64,000 nucleotides of DNA from Thamnaconus septentrionalis (lineage: Eukaryota; Chordata; Actinopteri; Tetraodontiformes; Monacanthidae): NCBI GenBank assembly GCA_009823395.1, contig CM020515.1:13028489-13092488 (forward strand), written 5' to 3'. Shown one piece after another: positions 38,897 to 49,860 of the stretch (positions within the stretch are counted from its first letter, which is position 1; the number at the start of each line of letters is the position of its first letter). The notes under the pieces were generated by a model that worked only from the letters and a program-made list of their open reading frames with translations, did no database searches and was not told the DNA's origin. Position numbers and translations under genes: made by a program.

Positions 38897-39273
38897 GGGC
38901 GACACGGTGGCGCAGTGGTTAGCTGCCGCTGCCACAGCAAGAAGGTCATGGGTTCGATTCCGGGGCCCCGGCCTGGGACCTTTCTGTGTGGAGTTTGCAT
39001 GTTCTTCCTGTGTCTGCGTGGGTTCTCTCCGGGTTCTCCGGCTTCCTCCCACACTCCAAAAACATGCATGTGAGGTCAATTGAACATTCTAAATTGCCCA
39101 TAGGTGTGCATGTGAGTGTGAATGGTTGTTTGTCTCTATGTGGCCCTGCGATGAACTGGCGACTTGTCCAGGGTGCCACCCTGCCTTCGCCCTAAGACAG
39201 CTGGGATAGGCTCCAGCAGACCCCCGTGACCCTGAATAGGAATAAGCGGGTAAAGAAGATGAATGAATGAATG
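38897..39273 (+). mobile_element. full-length tRNA-derived teleost SINE
   Basis: The head carries a Pol III A box (TGGCGCAGTGG, near 38906) and B box (GGTTCGATTCC, near 38951) of tRNA origin. A long tRNA-unrelated body follows, including TTTCTGTGTGGAGTTTGCATG and GGGATAGGCTCCAGC-like phrases widespread in teleost genomes, and the element ends in a (GAAT/ATGA) short tandem tail. It is bounded by exact 12-bp target duplications, so the insertion is intact and fairly young. It codes for nothing; the frames through it are spurious. Mobility would depend on a partner LINE. Confidence 0.9.
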
Positions 39274-39285
39274 AAGATTATTTTT
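39274..39285 (+). repeat. 3' target-site duplication of the SINE
   Basis: AAGATTATTTTT, identical to 38885-38896; supports insertion by target-primed reverse transcription. Confidence 0.85.
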
Positions 39286-41788
39286 TAAATATAAATGATA
39301 CTCGCACTTTGCGAATGTTGTTGTACGATAGTGTTTGTTACTACTTCCTGTGTTTTATTATTCATTAGGCTGTGTTACAGTGCATTCTTTTTACGTTTGT
39401 TTTTGTGTTTGCAGTGACAGTCAAGGCATTCTATTGAATTCTACTATATTATGTTCACAGCTGTTTTTTTGTTTATTTCATTCTGAGAAAGTTCTTCTGA
39501 ATGGGTTTTCCCCACACGTCTGAAACTGAAAAACACAAATCAGTCACCTTTCATCTTTGGTTTCGCATTTGGTCGTGTAAGACTGGCATGGGCCTTTTTT
39601 ATAGGCGGTAGTTTCAATCAGACACATGTGAAGTGTTATTAATGTTAAAGAGGAAGCAAACTTTCTCTCCCGCTGTGCTTTGACTTTGACCTTGTGAGGT
39701 AACGAAATAATAATCCAGAAAAAAATAGAGATGATCCAAGTAAATACAGATTTCCTTCTCTTACCAAGTCTTATTTTCAACCTGCTGCTTGCAGAACAAT
39801 TTGGCGGCTGTGTGCATTAAAATGATCCGAGTTCGCTGTCACTGTGTTCAAATCAGAGGATAAATTGAACCTGCAGCAGGGATTTTATTTTCAGGAGAAA
39901 ACCCTCTCTCACCATCTCCCTGTCTGGGCCTGAACTTGTGCCACCTGTCGTCCAGCTTTAAAAAAAACTCTCCTGATCTGTCAGTCTGTGGAGACTTCCC
40001 TCGCCGCATTGTGCTCGTTGCTCTTGTGAACGAGGAAACATTTCCCACCATCGACGCTCCTGAGAACGGCCGCCGGGTCGTTGTCTCACTCGCACCTGAA
40101 ACGGTGTGAAAGACATTGTCTGCGCTGCAGGTGAGCAGCGATCTGGCACCTGCAGCTCTCCGGTTTCTCGGGAACCAATCGCCTCTCTCGTCCGATTCCG
40201 TCCGATGCTCCAGTGTATGAACCGGAATGAGCTTTGACTGCGACGGTGCTCTAATTGTCGCCCTCTGTGTTACGTGAGAATGAGGCCTTCATCAATCGCC
40301 ACCATCATCATCGTCATCATCAAGTCACCCGGGTTTCACCCTGCTCTCCGCCTGCTTTCCCAGCCTGGTCACGCTGCAGCCTCGCGCAATGGGAACGAGA
40401 TTAAACGGCCCTTTGATTGAAGTCTGATTTGACAGGGACGGATCACATTCTTCTTCTTTCTTTTTTCGAACCAGGGGATTTTCCCCTCACACACGGGAAA
40501 GAGTGAACCTTATTCAGATGGGAGTTGCGGTGACTCTGCAGTGCAGTGGGGGAGGGGGGGAATCCCATCCCTCAGGCGTGCTGACGCGCTCGGTTCCTCG
40601 GCGAGCAGACGGAGGACGTGGATCTCGCGGCTCCAGAGTTTTTCGCAGTTCCACCGCGTCACATGATTGGTGTTCCGGGAAGGGGGTCACAGTGGTGGCG
40701 CCTGCAGCCGGGGTGACGGGAAGGTTGCTACCGGGCCGAGGAACAGCAGCACTTTAGTTCCAGTCGACTGTGACACCGCAGCCTTTTTCTCTGGTTTTGC
40801 ACAAGGAATAATCTCTGAAAATTTCCTTAAAAACTGAAGTTTGTTTTGGAAAACCGAGACTCCGCTGCCGTGCTAATCACCTCTAGCCTGTGGAGAAGAG
40901 CAATGACTAGCAGATAGGATGGGAACGAGAGGGAGCGCCTTGGGATCGGAGCACATCCTGTCAGCTGAGCTCTGCTTCCAGGCAGCTGGCGCTCCGGACG
41001 CGGGTCGGCGGGGTCTCACCTCAGGATGTCCAGCTGAATCCGGGCCTCGGGCCCCGCGGCGGAGCTCTGGGGTTGGCCGACCCCCTGACCCTCCCTGGTT
41101 AACCCCTCCACTTCATGTCTCCCTCAGGGCCGTGCGCGCAGCCATACTGAACACATTAACCCCGCCGACCCGCTCTGCGCCTCGGCTGCAGCACAAGACA
41201 ACACCAACAGCTCCCACGCTAATGCTAGTGCTAATGCTAGCCCCGGAATTACGCGAGCGTGTGGTGTGGCAGCCTGATGCAGGTCCCGTGGTAATTAAAG
41301 ATCCCACACATTATGACCGCGATGTACCGTGACGTAGTAAACATTAAAATCAGAGGAGAAGCAGAGCTGCTGATTTGTGTGGGAGAATTTATTGCTTCAA
41401 ACAAGGCGACATGCACATTTCTAATTTAATAGTTGAATGATTTAATAACCTTGTGTGTCTTTGGTACACTGTGAACTTCTTTGAGCTATCCACTGTTATT
41501 TGCATGGCAGTTTTTTTTATTTTATTTTATTTCAGATATTAACTTTTTCTTGCCCGACTTTTTTTGCGCTGATTTCGGGACATTCGTGGCATTTTTTTCG
41601 TGGCGATTTTGGATATGTGAAGAAGCAGAGATGCTGTTATCAGTCGTTATCGCACCGACTACAGCAAATCAGAGATGTGAGTTTAAGCAAAGCAAGAAAC
41701 ACTTGTACGTGCTTCCTCGCTGAGGTCTGAAGGGCACCTCAGGACACGGTCACGGCAACAGCCGGCTCAAAGTCCCTTTCGGTCAGAT
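39286..41788. other. non-coding block; CpG-richer at 40.56-41.32 kb
   Basis: AT-rich and featureless to 40.0 kb, then increasingly GC-rich. The stretch 40.56-41.30 kb has frequent CpG and a 137-codon frame of low-information composition. On the minus strand AATAAA (41388-41393) lies about 400 nt downstream of the stop codon of the coding-like segment at 41789-41955, and could serve as its polyadenylation signal. Confidence 0.4.
41218..41241. repeat. GCTAAT/GCTAGT hexanucleotide repeat, four units
   Basis: Four hexamers of the form GCTA(A/G)(T/C) in tandem. Confidence 0.8.
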
Positions 41789-41955
41789 TTAAGCGCGATT
41801 GTTCAGCAGCTTCTGATGGAAGTTGAAGGCTGGAGTCCGCCGGGGGCCTTGCAGGGCTGCCAGGCCGGTCAGGTGGACGGCTCGGGTCTGGGTGACTGCC
41901 ACGGGGTAGCACCACTCCTCCTCCCGGACCCTGATCTGGCCCAGCATGCGCAGGA
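41789..41955 (-). CDS. coding-like segment, possible terminal exon (54 codons plus stop)
   Basis: On the minus strand the frame reads LRMLGQIRVREEEWCYPVAV, continues through HLTGLAALQGPRR and ends KLLNNRA then TAA (41789-41791). I counted roughly 70, 46 and 83 per cent G+C at codon positions one, two and three, with CTG, GTC, GAG and CAG codons dominating; this is the signature of a real vertebrate exon rather than of random GC-rich DNA. A TTTCTGGCCTAAG acceptor-like sequence precedes it and closes the frame upstream. An ATG three codons in would alternatively give a 52-residue ORF. I recognise no family. It may be the last exon of a minus-strand gene or a fragment of one; the opposite strand is also partly open but less biased. 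Confidence 0.4.
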
Positions 41956-43738
41956 CTTAGGCCAGAAAGCCGAGGATTATCTCCGCTGCACTTCCACCCC
42001 TGCCACCCACTGGCTCCTCCACACAGCCACACAGAGCTTCACAGCAAAAAACATTGACTTCATTTTTTTTTTTTTAATTTTATCCTGGCACACTTGTAGT
42101 GCAACGGTTTTAATGCACAGTTGTTGCAATGTAAACTCCCGGCTCATTTTACACAGCCCACAAGATCTTAAAGGTGCTTGATTGTCTTAATAGTAAAATC
42201 CATGCTGTTCTGAAGTCCACATCAAGCGTGCACTACATCTTCCATTTCCTTTTCACACCAAGTTGGATTTTAGAAATAGCCGCAAATAATCCCCAAATTC
42301 CCAGAATTTAAAAAGTGAATGTCAGAACTTGTTTTTGACGTTTGTCTCTATTATTGACTTGAAACGTTTGATCTTTTCTTTATCTGATGAATGAATGTGT
42401 CACAATGACACAGGAATGTGTGGCTAAAAATTACAATCCTGCCATATGCAAATACAGCTTTGGTTTTATGTAAAACCGGGACAGTTGCTCAACAGTGAGC
42501 CAAGGAGTGATTACGTTTTTACAGCTGCACCGTGACAGCCAGCCGGCCCTCTGGGGACGACCTCAACCGGTGCGGCCCTGTGTCAGCTTGACACCGCTGG
42601 TCGCCTGATCTCCTCTCGCAAACCTCCAGGAGCACGCAAACAAATGTTTGTCAAAGGCGGCAGCGGACGGAAGTGTGCGCGCGGTGAGGTCCCGGTGACA
42701 CTTCTTGTTTTTCATGTTCCGTCTAATTCCTCCTCGGCTGCTCACTCACTCATCCACTCACTCAGTCAGTCAATCAGTCATCACTCACCAATCAAGTAAC
42801 ACAACATCGGCATCATGACGCTCAGCGTCAGATTGACACGTCCTGATAAAAAACTGTCAGGACATCCGCTTGCACTAATTGACTGTCTTTCTTTTCTTCG
42901 TCTTCCAACTCGCAGAAATAAAGAAATAATTACTTTGCGGTACTTTGTTTGTTGAGGAGTTAATAGGTCGACTTCAGCTGCGTGCGACTTTTTATCCACA
43001 GTCCTAAACTCCTCCGTCGTTGACTTCGTATATTTGTGCTTTTTCCTTCTCGGCCTGAAAACACACACGCGTGCACGCGCACATGCACCCACGCACACGC
43101 GTCTCCTCCCCGAAAAACTGTTCACGCCCTAAACAGGCGCCTCTCGCCCATGATGTCATGTGTGAGTGCTGACAAGAGGCTCGTTTCCATGTGGGCCCGG
43201 CGCTAAACAGTAGCGAAAAAAAGCAATACGATGACTCGCTGCAACGAAAACAACGAAATAATCGGCTTTCGCAATCGGATGACATCAAGTACGACGGCGG
43301 CGGCGTTGGCGGTGGCCGACCTAGCGACGCAGCGGGAACATTAAAGATGTAGCGATACGGCCTCGACTAGGGGAGAGCCGACGTGTGAAAAGATGAAGGG
43401 AATGACCTCATTATGTTGGGGGAAGAGTCGCATCTCCCGGGAAGTGAGGGATGAGGGAGGGGGGGGTTACTGCCGGGCTGTTGCAGCTGCAGGGTGTGAT
43501 GTGCTCGGCATGCCGACAAGTCCATGCGCCAGGATTTTTTTTAATTTATTTTTTTACCGCGCTATTGCTCAGATGTAGTGCAAAGTGTTAAAAAATGTTT
43601 TTAAAGTTTTTATCTGACGTTGGAAAATCAAACCACGCCAGGTGTAGGCGAAGTAAACAAGCCTCCAAGAAAGTGGATGTGCGCCGACATGTTCTGCTGC
43701 AGGCTGAGCGGCGGTGGCGACGTGCGCATTTGCACTTC
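41956..43738. other. non-coding block
   Basis: AT-rich at 42.05-42.45 kb, then mixed. Interspersed (TCAC)/(TCAG)-type tetranucleotides lie at 42.73-42.79 kb. A GCG-rich patch with GGCGGCGGCGTTGGCGG stands at 43.30 kb. No second exon with the same strong codon bias as 41789-41955 was found on the minus strand here. Confidence 0.4.
42789..42842 (-). other. weak candidate 54-nt exon on the minus strand
   Basis: On the minus strand CCTGACAGTTTTTTATCAG precedes and GTGAGTGA follows a 54-nt segment that reads RVNLTLSVMMPMLCYLI in a phase-preserving frame (split codons at both ends). Hydrophobic, as for a membrane segment. It lies upstream of, and on the same strand as, the segment at 41789-41955. 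Splice sites are plausible; the peptide is unrecognised. Confidence 0.15.
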
Positions 43739-43759
43739 TGTGTGTGTGTGTGTGTGTGT
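43739..43759. repeat. (TG)10 microsatellite
   Basis: TG tract of 21 nt directly upstream of a TTTCAG acceptor-like hexamer. Confidence 0.93.
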
Positions 43760-43764
43760 TTCAG

Positions 43765-43850
43765 GAGGTGGGCGGCAAAGAGGAGCTGGAGCCAGAAAAT
43801 CACGGGCGCGATGCCAGATGAGATAATGAATCTGTCGAACAGCATTTTGG
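43765..43850 (+). other. weak candidate 86-nt exon behind a TG tract
   Basis: (TG)10 then TTTCAG precedes and GG|GTAAAT follows the segment. One frame is open throughout and includes MPDEIMNLSNSIL; another gives an acidic EVGGKEELEPENHGRDAR then TGA. The minus strand is also open and hydrophobic, so the coding direction, if any, is unclear. Confidence 0.12.
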
Positions 43851-44042
43851 GTAAATGGGGGGTGATGGTAGCTGTGGGGCGAGAGGGGTGGGGGGGGGGG
43901 TGGGGCAAAAAAAATGAGGTCATTAATCTGTGCCTACAGTAGAGCCACCGGTTTGTGTGGCAGCTTCAAATTGAGCAAGAGGGAAATGAGTGACAGAAAA
44001 AATAAAATTAAACAAAGAAATAAAAGACGAAAAGGAGGACAA

Positions 44043-44044
<2 letters not shown>

Positions 44045-44086
<42 letters not shown>
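44045..44086. repeat. (GA)21 microsatellite
   Basis: Pure GA tract of 42 nt, a mirror-repeat purine run able to form triplex (H-DNA). Confidence 0.96.
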
Positions 44087-44089
<3 letters not shown>

Positions 44090-46202
44090 GCCTTGGTCGT
44101 CGAAGGGGAGTTTATATGATGCACCCAGGAAGGGCAGGCGATGGACTTGATATGTCAAGATGGGATTACGTGATGCTCCCCCCACCCTCCCCGACTGGTT
44201 TTTTGGTGTGCACACGTACACAAAGTGTATGGGGGCATCTCTATACACCGAGCCTGTATGTGAGATTTATCGCAGCAAATCCTCATCTTCCTCCTCCTTC
44301 TCCTCTTCCTCAGCCTTGGCAGGAACCTGTTTTCCAGTCACGTAGCCACTCGCGCTCCTCCCTTCTACCTGCCCCCCCCTCTGTCTGCAACCGCAAAGCG
44401 CGCACGTCTGGCAACGGGCCACGGCAGCGATGCGCAGAACACGTTTGCCCCTGAGGCTTCGTAGCCGCACCTGGGAGTCAATTAAGAGCGCGAGTGGCGC
44501 AAGAGAATCAAAAGTTTTACTGTTTGTTGGTTTGTTTGTTTTTTTTTACCTCTGCGCGTCGCATTTCTCTCATCTTACAGTGCTCCGACTCCGCACCGCA
44601 TGCTCTCTAGTTTTTTTTTTAAATTCTGTCAGCAGGGCTTCAGCGTTCCGCGGGTAACATAATTATTTGAGACGCAGACTGCAACGCCGCGCAGGTTTGT
44701 CAAGATCAGGATTAGCGAAAGAAAACCAACAAATTTGTCTTGGTTTGACCAAGCCTGCTTAGTTTATTTAGCACCCTTACTCAGTTATGTATCTTACTCC
44801 TGGTTGGCAGGGAGTGTTCGGTTCAGGCTTTTTGCTCAAAGTACACAGAGGATTTAACAAGAGGAAACAGCCTTAGCCAGTGTACTTAGCAGCACGGTGG
44901 AGATTCACTCGATGGATCCGCAAAGTGCGGGACGACTCGCCCTGTGGGCGTCAGGCCCTAGTCAGACCCGCAGTGTTAGCCTGGCTCAGTTAGTGCGCGG
45001 GGGCTAGTTAGCATCCTTGTTACGACTAGACAGAGCTGGTGGAGCAGAGGAAAGTCACGAAGAAGAGACAGAGAAGCCATCGGCCATTATCGTCAGGTTA
45101 CTGTTGCCACACGTTCGCAGTACATTCTTGAACCTATGAATCAGTTCAGAGCAGCCTCTCCTTTCAATGCAGGCCAAAGGCACGTCGCATTTTCACATCG
45201 GTCGCAGAGCATGCGGGAGCACACTTTCAGGCGTGCCGTATACTTCTGCACAAAACACTTCTGCGTGCGCAAAAGTGCATTCACGCTAAAATGCTCGAGG
45301 AAAAGGTCACTGTCTGCAGCTGCTGTTGCATTTCATAAACCAGAGTGGCACATGCTGGAATTTGGCATCAGCACACTGTAATGTGTTTACAAGCAATACT
45401 ACTACTTTTCATGCACTGTGCTACTACAACTTTTTTCTTTTTTTGCAATGACAATGGGCTATTTTATTATATCTAGCTACTCCTCCTACTAGCTTGCAGC
45501 TACTCCCAGCATCTAGCTACGACTGCAAAACTTGGCTTTTCCATGAATGATGGTGTTTGTTTGGGCGATCAGCGCTGGAGCGTCGTCTTTACCGTCTGTT
45601 TCGGAATTTGCCTCTGGGTTTAATTCACCGCACACTAATTGGGCAGCATTAAGTGTACTCACAGAGGTATGCAAGAAAGGGGCACAGCCATCGTCTCCAA
45701 ACTGCATCATCAGTGCAGATTGACAGGCTCGTTGCATTGTGCAGAGTCACAGAAAATAATGACACGATTACGCTGATTTAGCAATGTTGGCCCTGTCAAG
45801 CAAACAGTAAAAGTATCCTATAAAGGCTCTGCTAGAGCGTCGTCAGGAGCATTAGCGCTCACACACGCTTTGGCCTGAAGTGTGTTTGTTCATACCGAGT
45901 TGTCAGTCGCTCGGCTCGCAACACTTCTGTCACTGATTCGTCCTGCCATACGTCTCGCGCTGTCAGCGTGTCGTCTCATCTCCTCTCTCTATTGACAGAG
46001 CAGCTGCAGCAACTCGTAGTTTAGATAGTTTGATGGCTTTTGACTCGCTTTAATTAATTCACTCTGCGCAGGCAGGCTGCAGGATTGTGTAACAAACTGT
46101 CTGCAGCTTCTTGCTTTATGAAAGGAGCCACACATGCCTGAAAACATGACCAACACTGACACAATGCCAAGACCCGATTAATTATTAGTTTATTTTTAGT
46201 TA

Positions 46203-46217
46203 ATATTTGCATTGCAA
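46203..46217. promoter_or_regulatory. octamer plus TTGCATTGCAA palindrome
   Basis: ATATTTGCATTGCAA contains the POU octamer ATTTGCAT overlapping TTGCA-T-TGCAA, a C/EBP-like inverted pair. TAATTATTAG lies about 30 bp upstream. Motif evidence only. Confidence 0.2.
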
Positions 46218-48704
46218 TCGTCATTAAAGGGCTGAACGTGGAAGTTAGCGTCTCCAACGGCTGCTATGGGGTTTTACAAACTTCCAGTCTACCCAGTAGA
46301 CATGCCTTAACCCGCCATTCTCTCCCCAACTCCAAGTGCCAAAGAGATCCTTGCTTGCTTATTGCATTACACTTCCAACAAAATGTCTTTCCTCCGTTCG
46401 CTTCCTCCTCGTGACTAAAATGCAGTTAGCGACGCTAATGCACAAACAGGATGTTTATGACTTGGAGGTGCGCCACCGGAATGACATTCGCCTGCAAATC
46501 AGCCCTTCAAACTGCGAAATTGGCGTGCACAGCTGTCGCTGTGACGCACATCTCGTGTGCTGCCCGCTAATCCCACGGCCTGTGTTGTGGCCCTGGATTT
46601 GTGGTGCAGTTTGGTTAAGATACCCCGTCCCAAGTTGCTCTCGAAATGCTTTCAACGTGTTTCATACGATGAAAATGTGTCGTTGGGTCAGCGCGGAAAT
46701 GTTGAGGTTTTATCTGTCGTCGCGGAGACAGATGGGTTTTGTCAACAAGTGGATCAAATGGAACCGCGCTCAAAGATTTGAGACCAACGTCTCCCTGTCA
46801 AACATAGTTTTTTCATTTTTTGTCTCAGCTCAAAGTCTCCTGCTTTCACATTATTCTGTTCGCGTGACTGCTGGGAACCGGTTACGCCGTCAAGGCTAAC
46901 TGCCTGCAAAACCTACCCTAGTCCTCTAGTATAGCGGCAGAGCCTCTCAATCGGAGAGGTTTACGCAGATTATGCGCCTGTTTCTGAGTGAGTGAGGGGC
47001 TCTTTACTTTGGGCTCCAGGCATTACAGGGGGCCCGGCTGAGCCGTCTCTGCTGGATGGATGGGCCGATGTGCTACCCTGACCAGGGTTGACCCGACCAG
47101 ACGACCACAAACACTTGGCTCAGTGCTCGTTTCTCAGCGCCGCCAGCCCACCCCCATGTTCTGTTCCATTTGGGCTCTCTTGATCCGTCCCCAAACAAAA
47201 CCACAAGAGTGGTGGTCGAGGCCAGCGCGCTGAGGTTTGCCGTGCGGCCTCCTCTACCCCAGCCGCAGAGTGCTGAGCTCATCGACCGTGCGCCCTTGCC
47301 TCGCTGTTGGCCTGGTGCATGGGAACCTTCTGGAGATGGCCCCTGGGCACCCACGCTTCCTGCACCCTCGCTGCTCCTCTCCGCTCCACTGCCCCGCCTT
47401 TCTGAGTGTCAAGGATCTGACATTGTCGCACCTCATCATCCTCCAAACCTCCCGGTCTTACCGAGAGGCAGGAGAACATGTGGTATCTATATCACCGCCC
47501 CGCATTACCCATCTACAGATCTCTCGAGATTCCACATCCACAGATTCTGCCCCGACTTTCCCACGCGGGCCGCAAATCATTAGTGCTTCTCCGTATGGCG
47601 GCACGACGGTGCGGCTCAATGACGTGACACGTTTGCAGCGCTGCCAGACAGTCAAGCCGTTTGCCGTTTTGTGCTCGGATACTGTTTCGCACCACAGGAC
47701 GGTATCGACTCCCGGGCCCAACACTTTTTTAATTGCTGTCTCGATGAAGCAGGCCCAAGCGTCAGCACTTTAATAGCAGGAAAGCCACAAGACACTGTGA
47801 TTTCACACTTCACAGCCAGGGTCTTGGTTTCCACATTCGACAGCACAGGGACTGCTAAGTGGCGAGTGTGCAGCGTTGAAATAGACGAATCCTGCGAAAC
47901 GCATGCCGGATCTTGCTTCCTGCGTCGCCCTGAGCGAGAGCACACGCACGCTGGCCAATTGTAAGTTACAAAGAGGAGAGGTATAGATTTTCCTCCCATG
48001 CTTTGCCCTGCAGTGACTTGCACGGGCGACTGGTGCACTTCCACAGCTCGGTTACTGCTTGGGCCAAGATCCAAGGGGCAATTTTCTTGTTCCATGCAAT
48101 TCGTGCGGTAATATCGGTGCGTTTGGGCGCCGCTTTTCCTGGGAAAACACGTATGTCTCTGCAACATGTGACCCGTCAGTCGTACCTTGTCCTGACACCT
48201 TTCGCAGACGCAAAGTGCCAGTAGTGTTTCTATAATGCCGCCACCCCCCTTCCTTCTCCAGGCTTTAATTTTCTATTTTACAGTGGGAGGACAAAAAAAA
48301 GAGCGGAGAGAAAAAAAGCTCACTTCCTGCATCAGAACGTGTCATGTTTCTGTCTCAGACAAACAGCTCCTTGTCTCGCTGTGCAATTTACCTGTCCCGC
48401 AGCCATGAGGGCTGTTGTTCCCCCTTCGCTTTCGTCAGGGCACAGAGCGCACAGTTCACCGGGAGGACAGGCTTATATAGATGCTGCCTCAGTGACACAC
48501 TACCTGGGAATGCAACAAAGTGTAGGCTTCTGTTTTGTTTTTCTTTTCTCAAGTCGCTTTGACTTTTTCTGATAACAATAAAATACTCCAAGTTGAAGTT
48601 CATTCACAATTAATGTATAAAGGTGGTCATTTCAGCCAGTCTGTCCAAAATAGCCACGGTAAACAGTAAACGTGCTAAACTCTGCCTTTGCCTTTTTTTC
48701 CTAG

Positions 48705-48934
48705 GCGGGTGCCACAGAAGGAGGTATGTGATCCCCACCCTGCTGCGACTGCTTGCCTACTGTGTCGAAGGCCTCAGGCCAGGGCTAATGAAAAGTGAAT
48801 ACACACTGCTCAGACTTGTTTGGCCTGTCACCGTAGCTGCAGAGTATCAGCCCAAAGTGCCTGATATGGGTCCGTATCTGATGCCTTTGTGCACGATATT
48901 GTCTTTGCACGGGAATTGGCTGGTGCGTATCTAA
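48705..48934 (+). other. acceptor-preceded 75-codon frame ending in a stop
   Basis: GCCTTTTTTTCCTAG is a strong acceptor; after it, a frame of 75 codons runs to TAA at 48932-48934 and begins RRRYVIPTLLRLLAYCVEG in its second to fifth tens of bases. Third-position composition is not biased. A donor-like GGAG|GTATGT 19 nt into the segment offers a micro-exon alternative. Not recognised. Confidence 0.12.
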
Positions 48935-49004
48935 AATGAGGGCAAAGGCGAGCGACGTGGGAAATACTGAAAAAGTGCGTTGTGTACGTTTTCCCCGACA
49001 TCTA

Positions 49005-49249
49005 TACAGTCGCCACCCACTTCATCAGATATAAAAAGCAAATATCCAGTGAGCAAGAATTCCTTGTTAACGTCATGGGTCACGGGTCAGACTGGGCTTT
49101 CTATGAAGACCATACAAAGGCAACAGGAACTCAAAGAAATCCACTAGCTACAACAACCACTGTATGCATATATAGTATGTACACCTCCAGTGGCCACTTA
49201 GACACCCAGTTCTAGCATGGCGTACCCAATAAAGCCGACAGTCAGTGTA
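49005..49249 (+). mobile_element. internally deleted Tc1/mariner-like element
   Basis: The left end (TACAGTCGCCACCCACTTCA...) and right end (GTACCCAATAAAGCC...GTCAGTGTA) resemble, from memory, the terminal repeat of a teleost Tc1-type transposon that reads TACACTCACC-GGCCACTTTATTAGGTAC inward. Between them lie AAATATCCAGTGAGC and AAAGGCAACAGGAACTCAAA, matching the early transposase region (a reading KATGTQ corresponds to the helix-turn-helix part), and then CCAGTTCTAG from the transposase end. Most of the transposase is missing and the frame is broken, so the copy is non-autonomous and old. A TA dinucleotide flanks each end. Confidence 0.7.
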
Positions 49250-49784
49250 TATTGGCATAGGAAAACATAAAAACGGTGTTGACAGCCTTGGCTCGTTTAA
49301 AGCTTTCCAAACTGAGCAAAAAATAAATAAATGAAAAAAAAAAATCCCTTAAATGTAACGGCTTCATCGTGCGTCACTTGAAACGGCTCTTCCTTAATTC
49401 AACAGGAATCTGTCAGCAGGTTGCAGCTGGTCGGTTTCTTACCAGATACTTTATTACAGTGCAGTCCCCCTCAAAAAACAGACAAAAAAGACAAAAAGTT
49501 GGAGGGGAGAGAGAATGGGATGAAAGAACACAGACGACCATGCCAATATTTTTTATGATATTACGCCGTCGTTAAACTGACGGATGATGATTTTACACAG
49601 TTGGAAAATGGTTCGTTAATCACGTAGCTGCACGATGACAAAAGTCTCAGAGGCTTTTTTTCATCAAGAGCGTGACCCGCCAGTAAGGGAGGAGTTTGTT
49701 AAGTTTGACTGGTTACTAAGGTAAAGATGGGCGGATTGTTGGGTGTGTTGCTTGCCAATGTGTTTGTAGCGTTTGTATTTTTTG

Positions 49785-49860
49785 AATGGAATAGTATAGA
49801 ATGGAATAGAATGGAATAGAATGGAATAGAATGCCTTTATTCATCCCACACTGGGGAATT
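49785..49860 (-). mobile_element. LINE 3' tail: CAATAAAGGC-like end with (ATTCT)n
   Basis: A run of GAATA/GAATGGAATA units is joined to GCCTTTATTCATCCC and ACACTGGGGAATT. In teleost genomes the reverse complement, a hairpin-forming CCCCAGTGTGGGA followed by AATAAAGGC and a pentanucleotide tail, is typical of the 3' end of L2-like and related LINEs. No upstream coding part is visible, so this is a severely 5'-truncated copy. Confidence 0.55.

Larger units (their letters stand above)
43851..48704. other. non-coding block with long but unrecognised frames
   Basis: Overlapping frames of 187 (46336-46899, +), 178 (47237-47773, +) and 171 codons (47652-48167, -) make this the richest stretch for open frames, but none has biased codon use, splice structure or a recognisable domain. 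It might be the remains of an old retroelement or simply chance. Confidence 0.4.

Noticed and set aside
38725..39195. Several overlapping frames on both strands of 60-115 codons
   Set aside because: They are spurious translations of the SINE.
46336..46899. 187-codon plus-strand frame
   Set aside because: No recognisable domain, no codon bias and no splice structure; the length is compatible with chance.
47237..48167. Overlapping 178-codon (+) and 171-codon (-) frames
   Set aside because: They overlap on opposite strands, neither shows biased codon use, and I recognise nothing. Kept only as a remark in the region entry.
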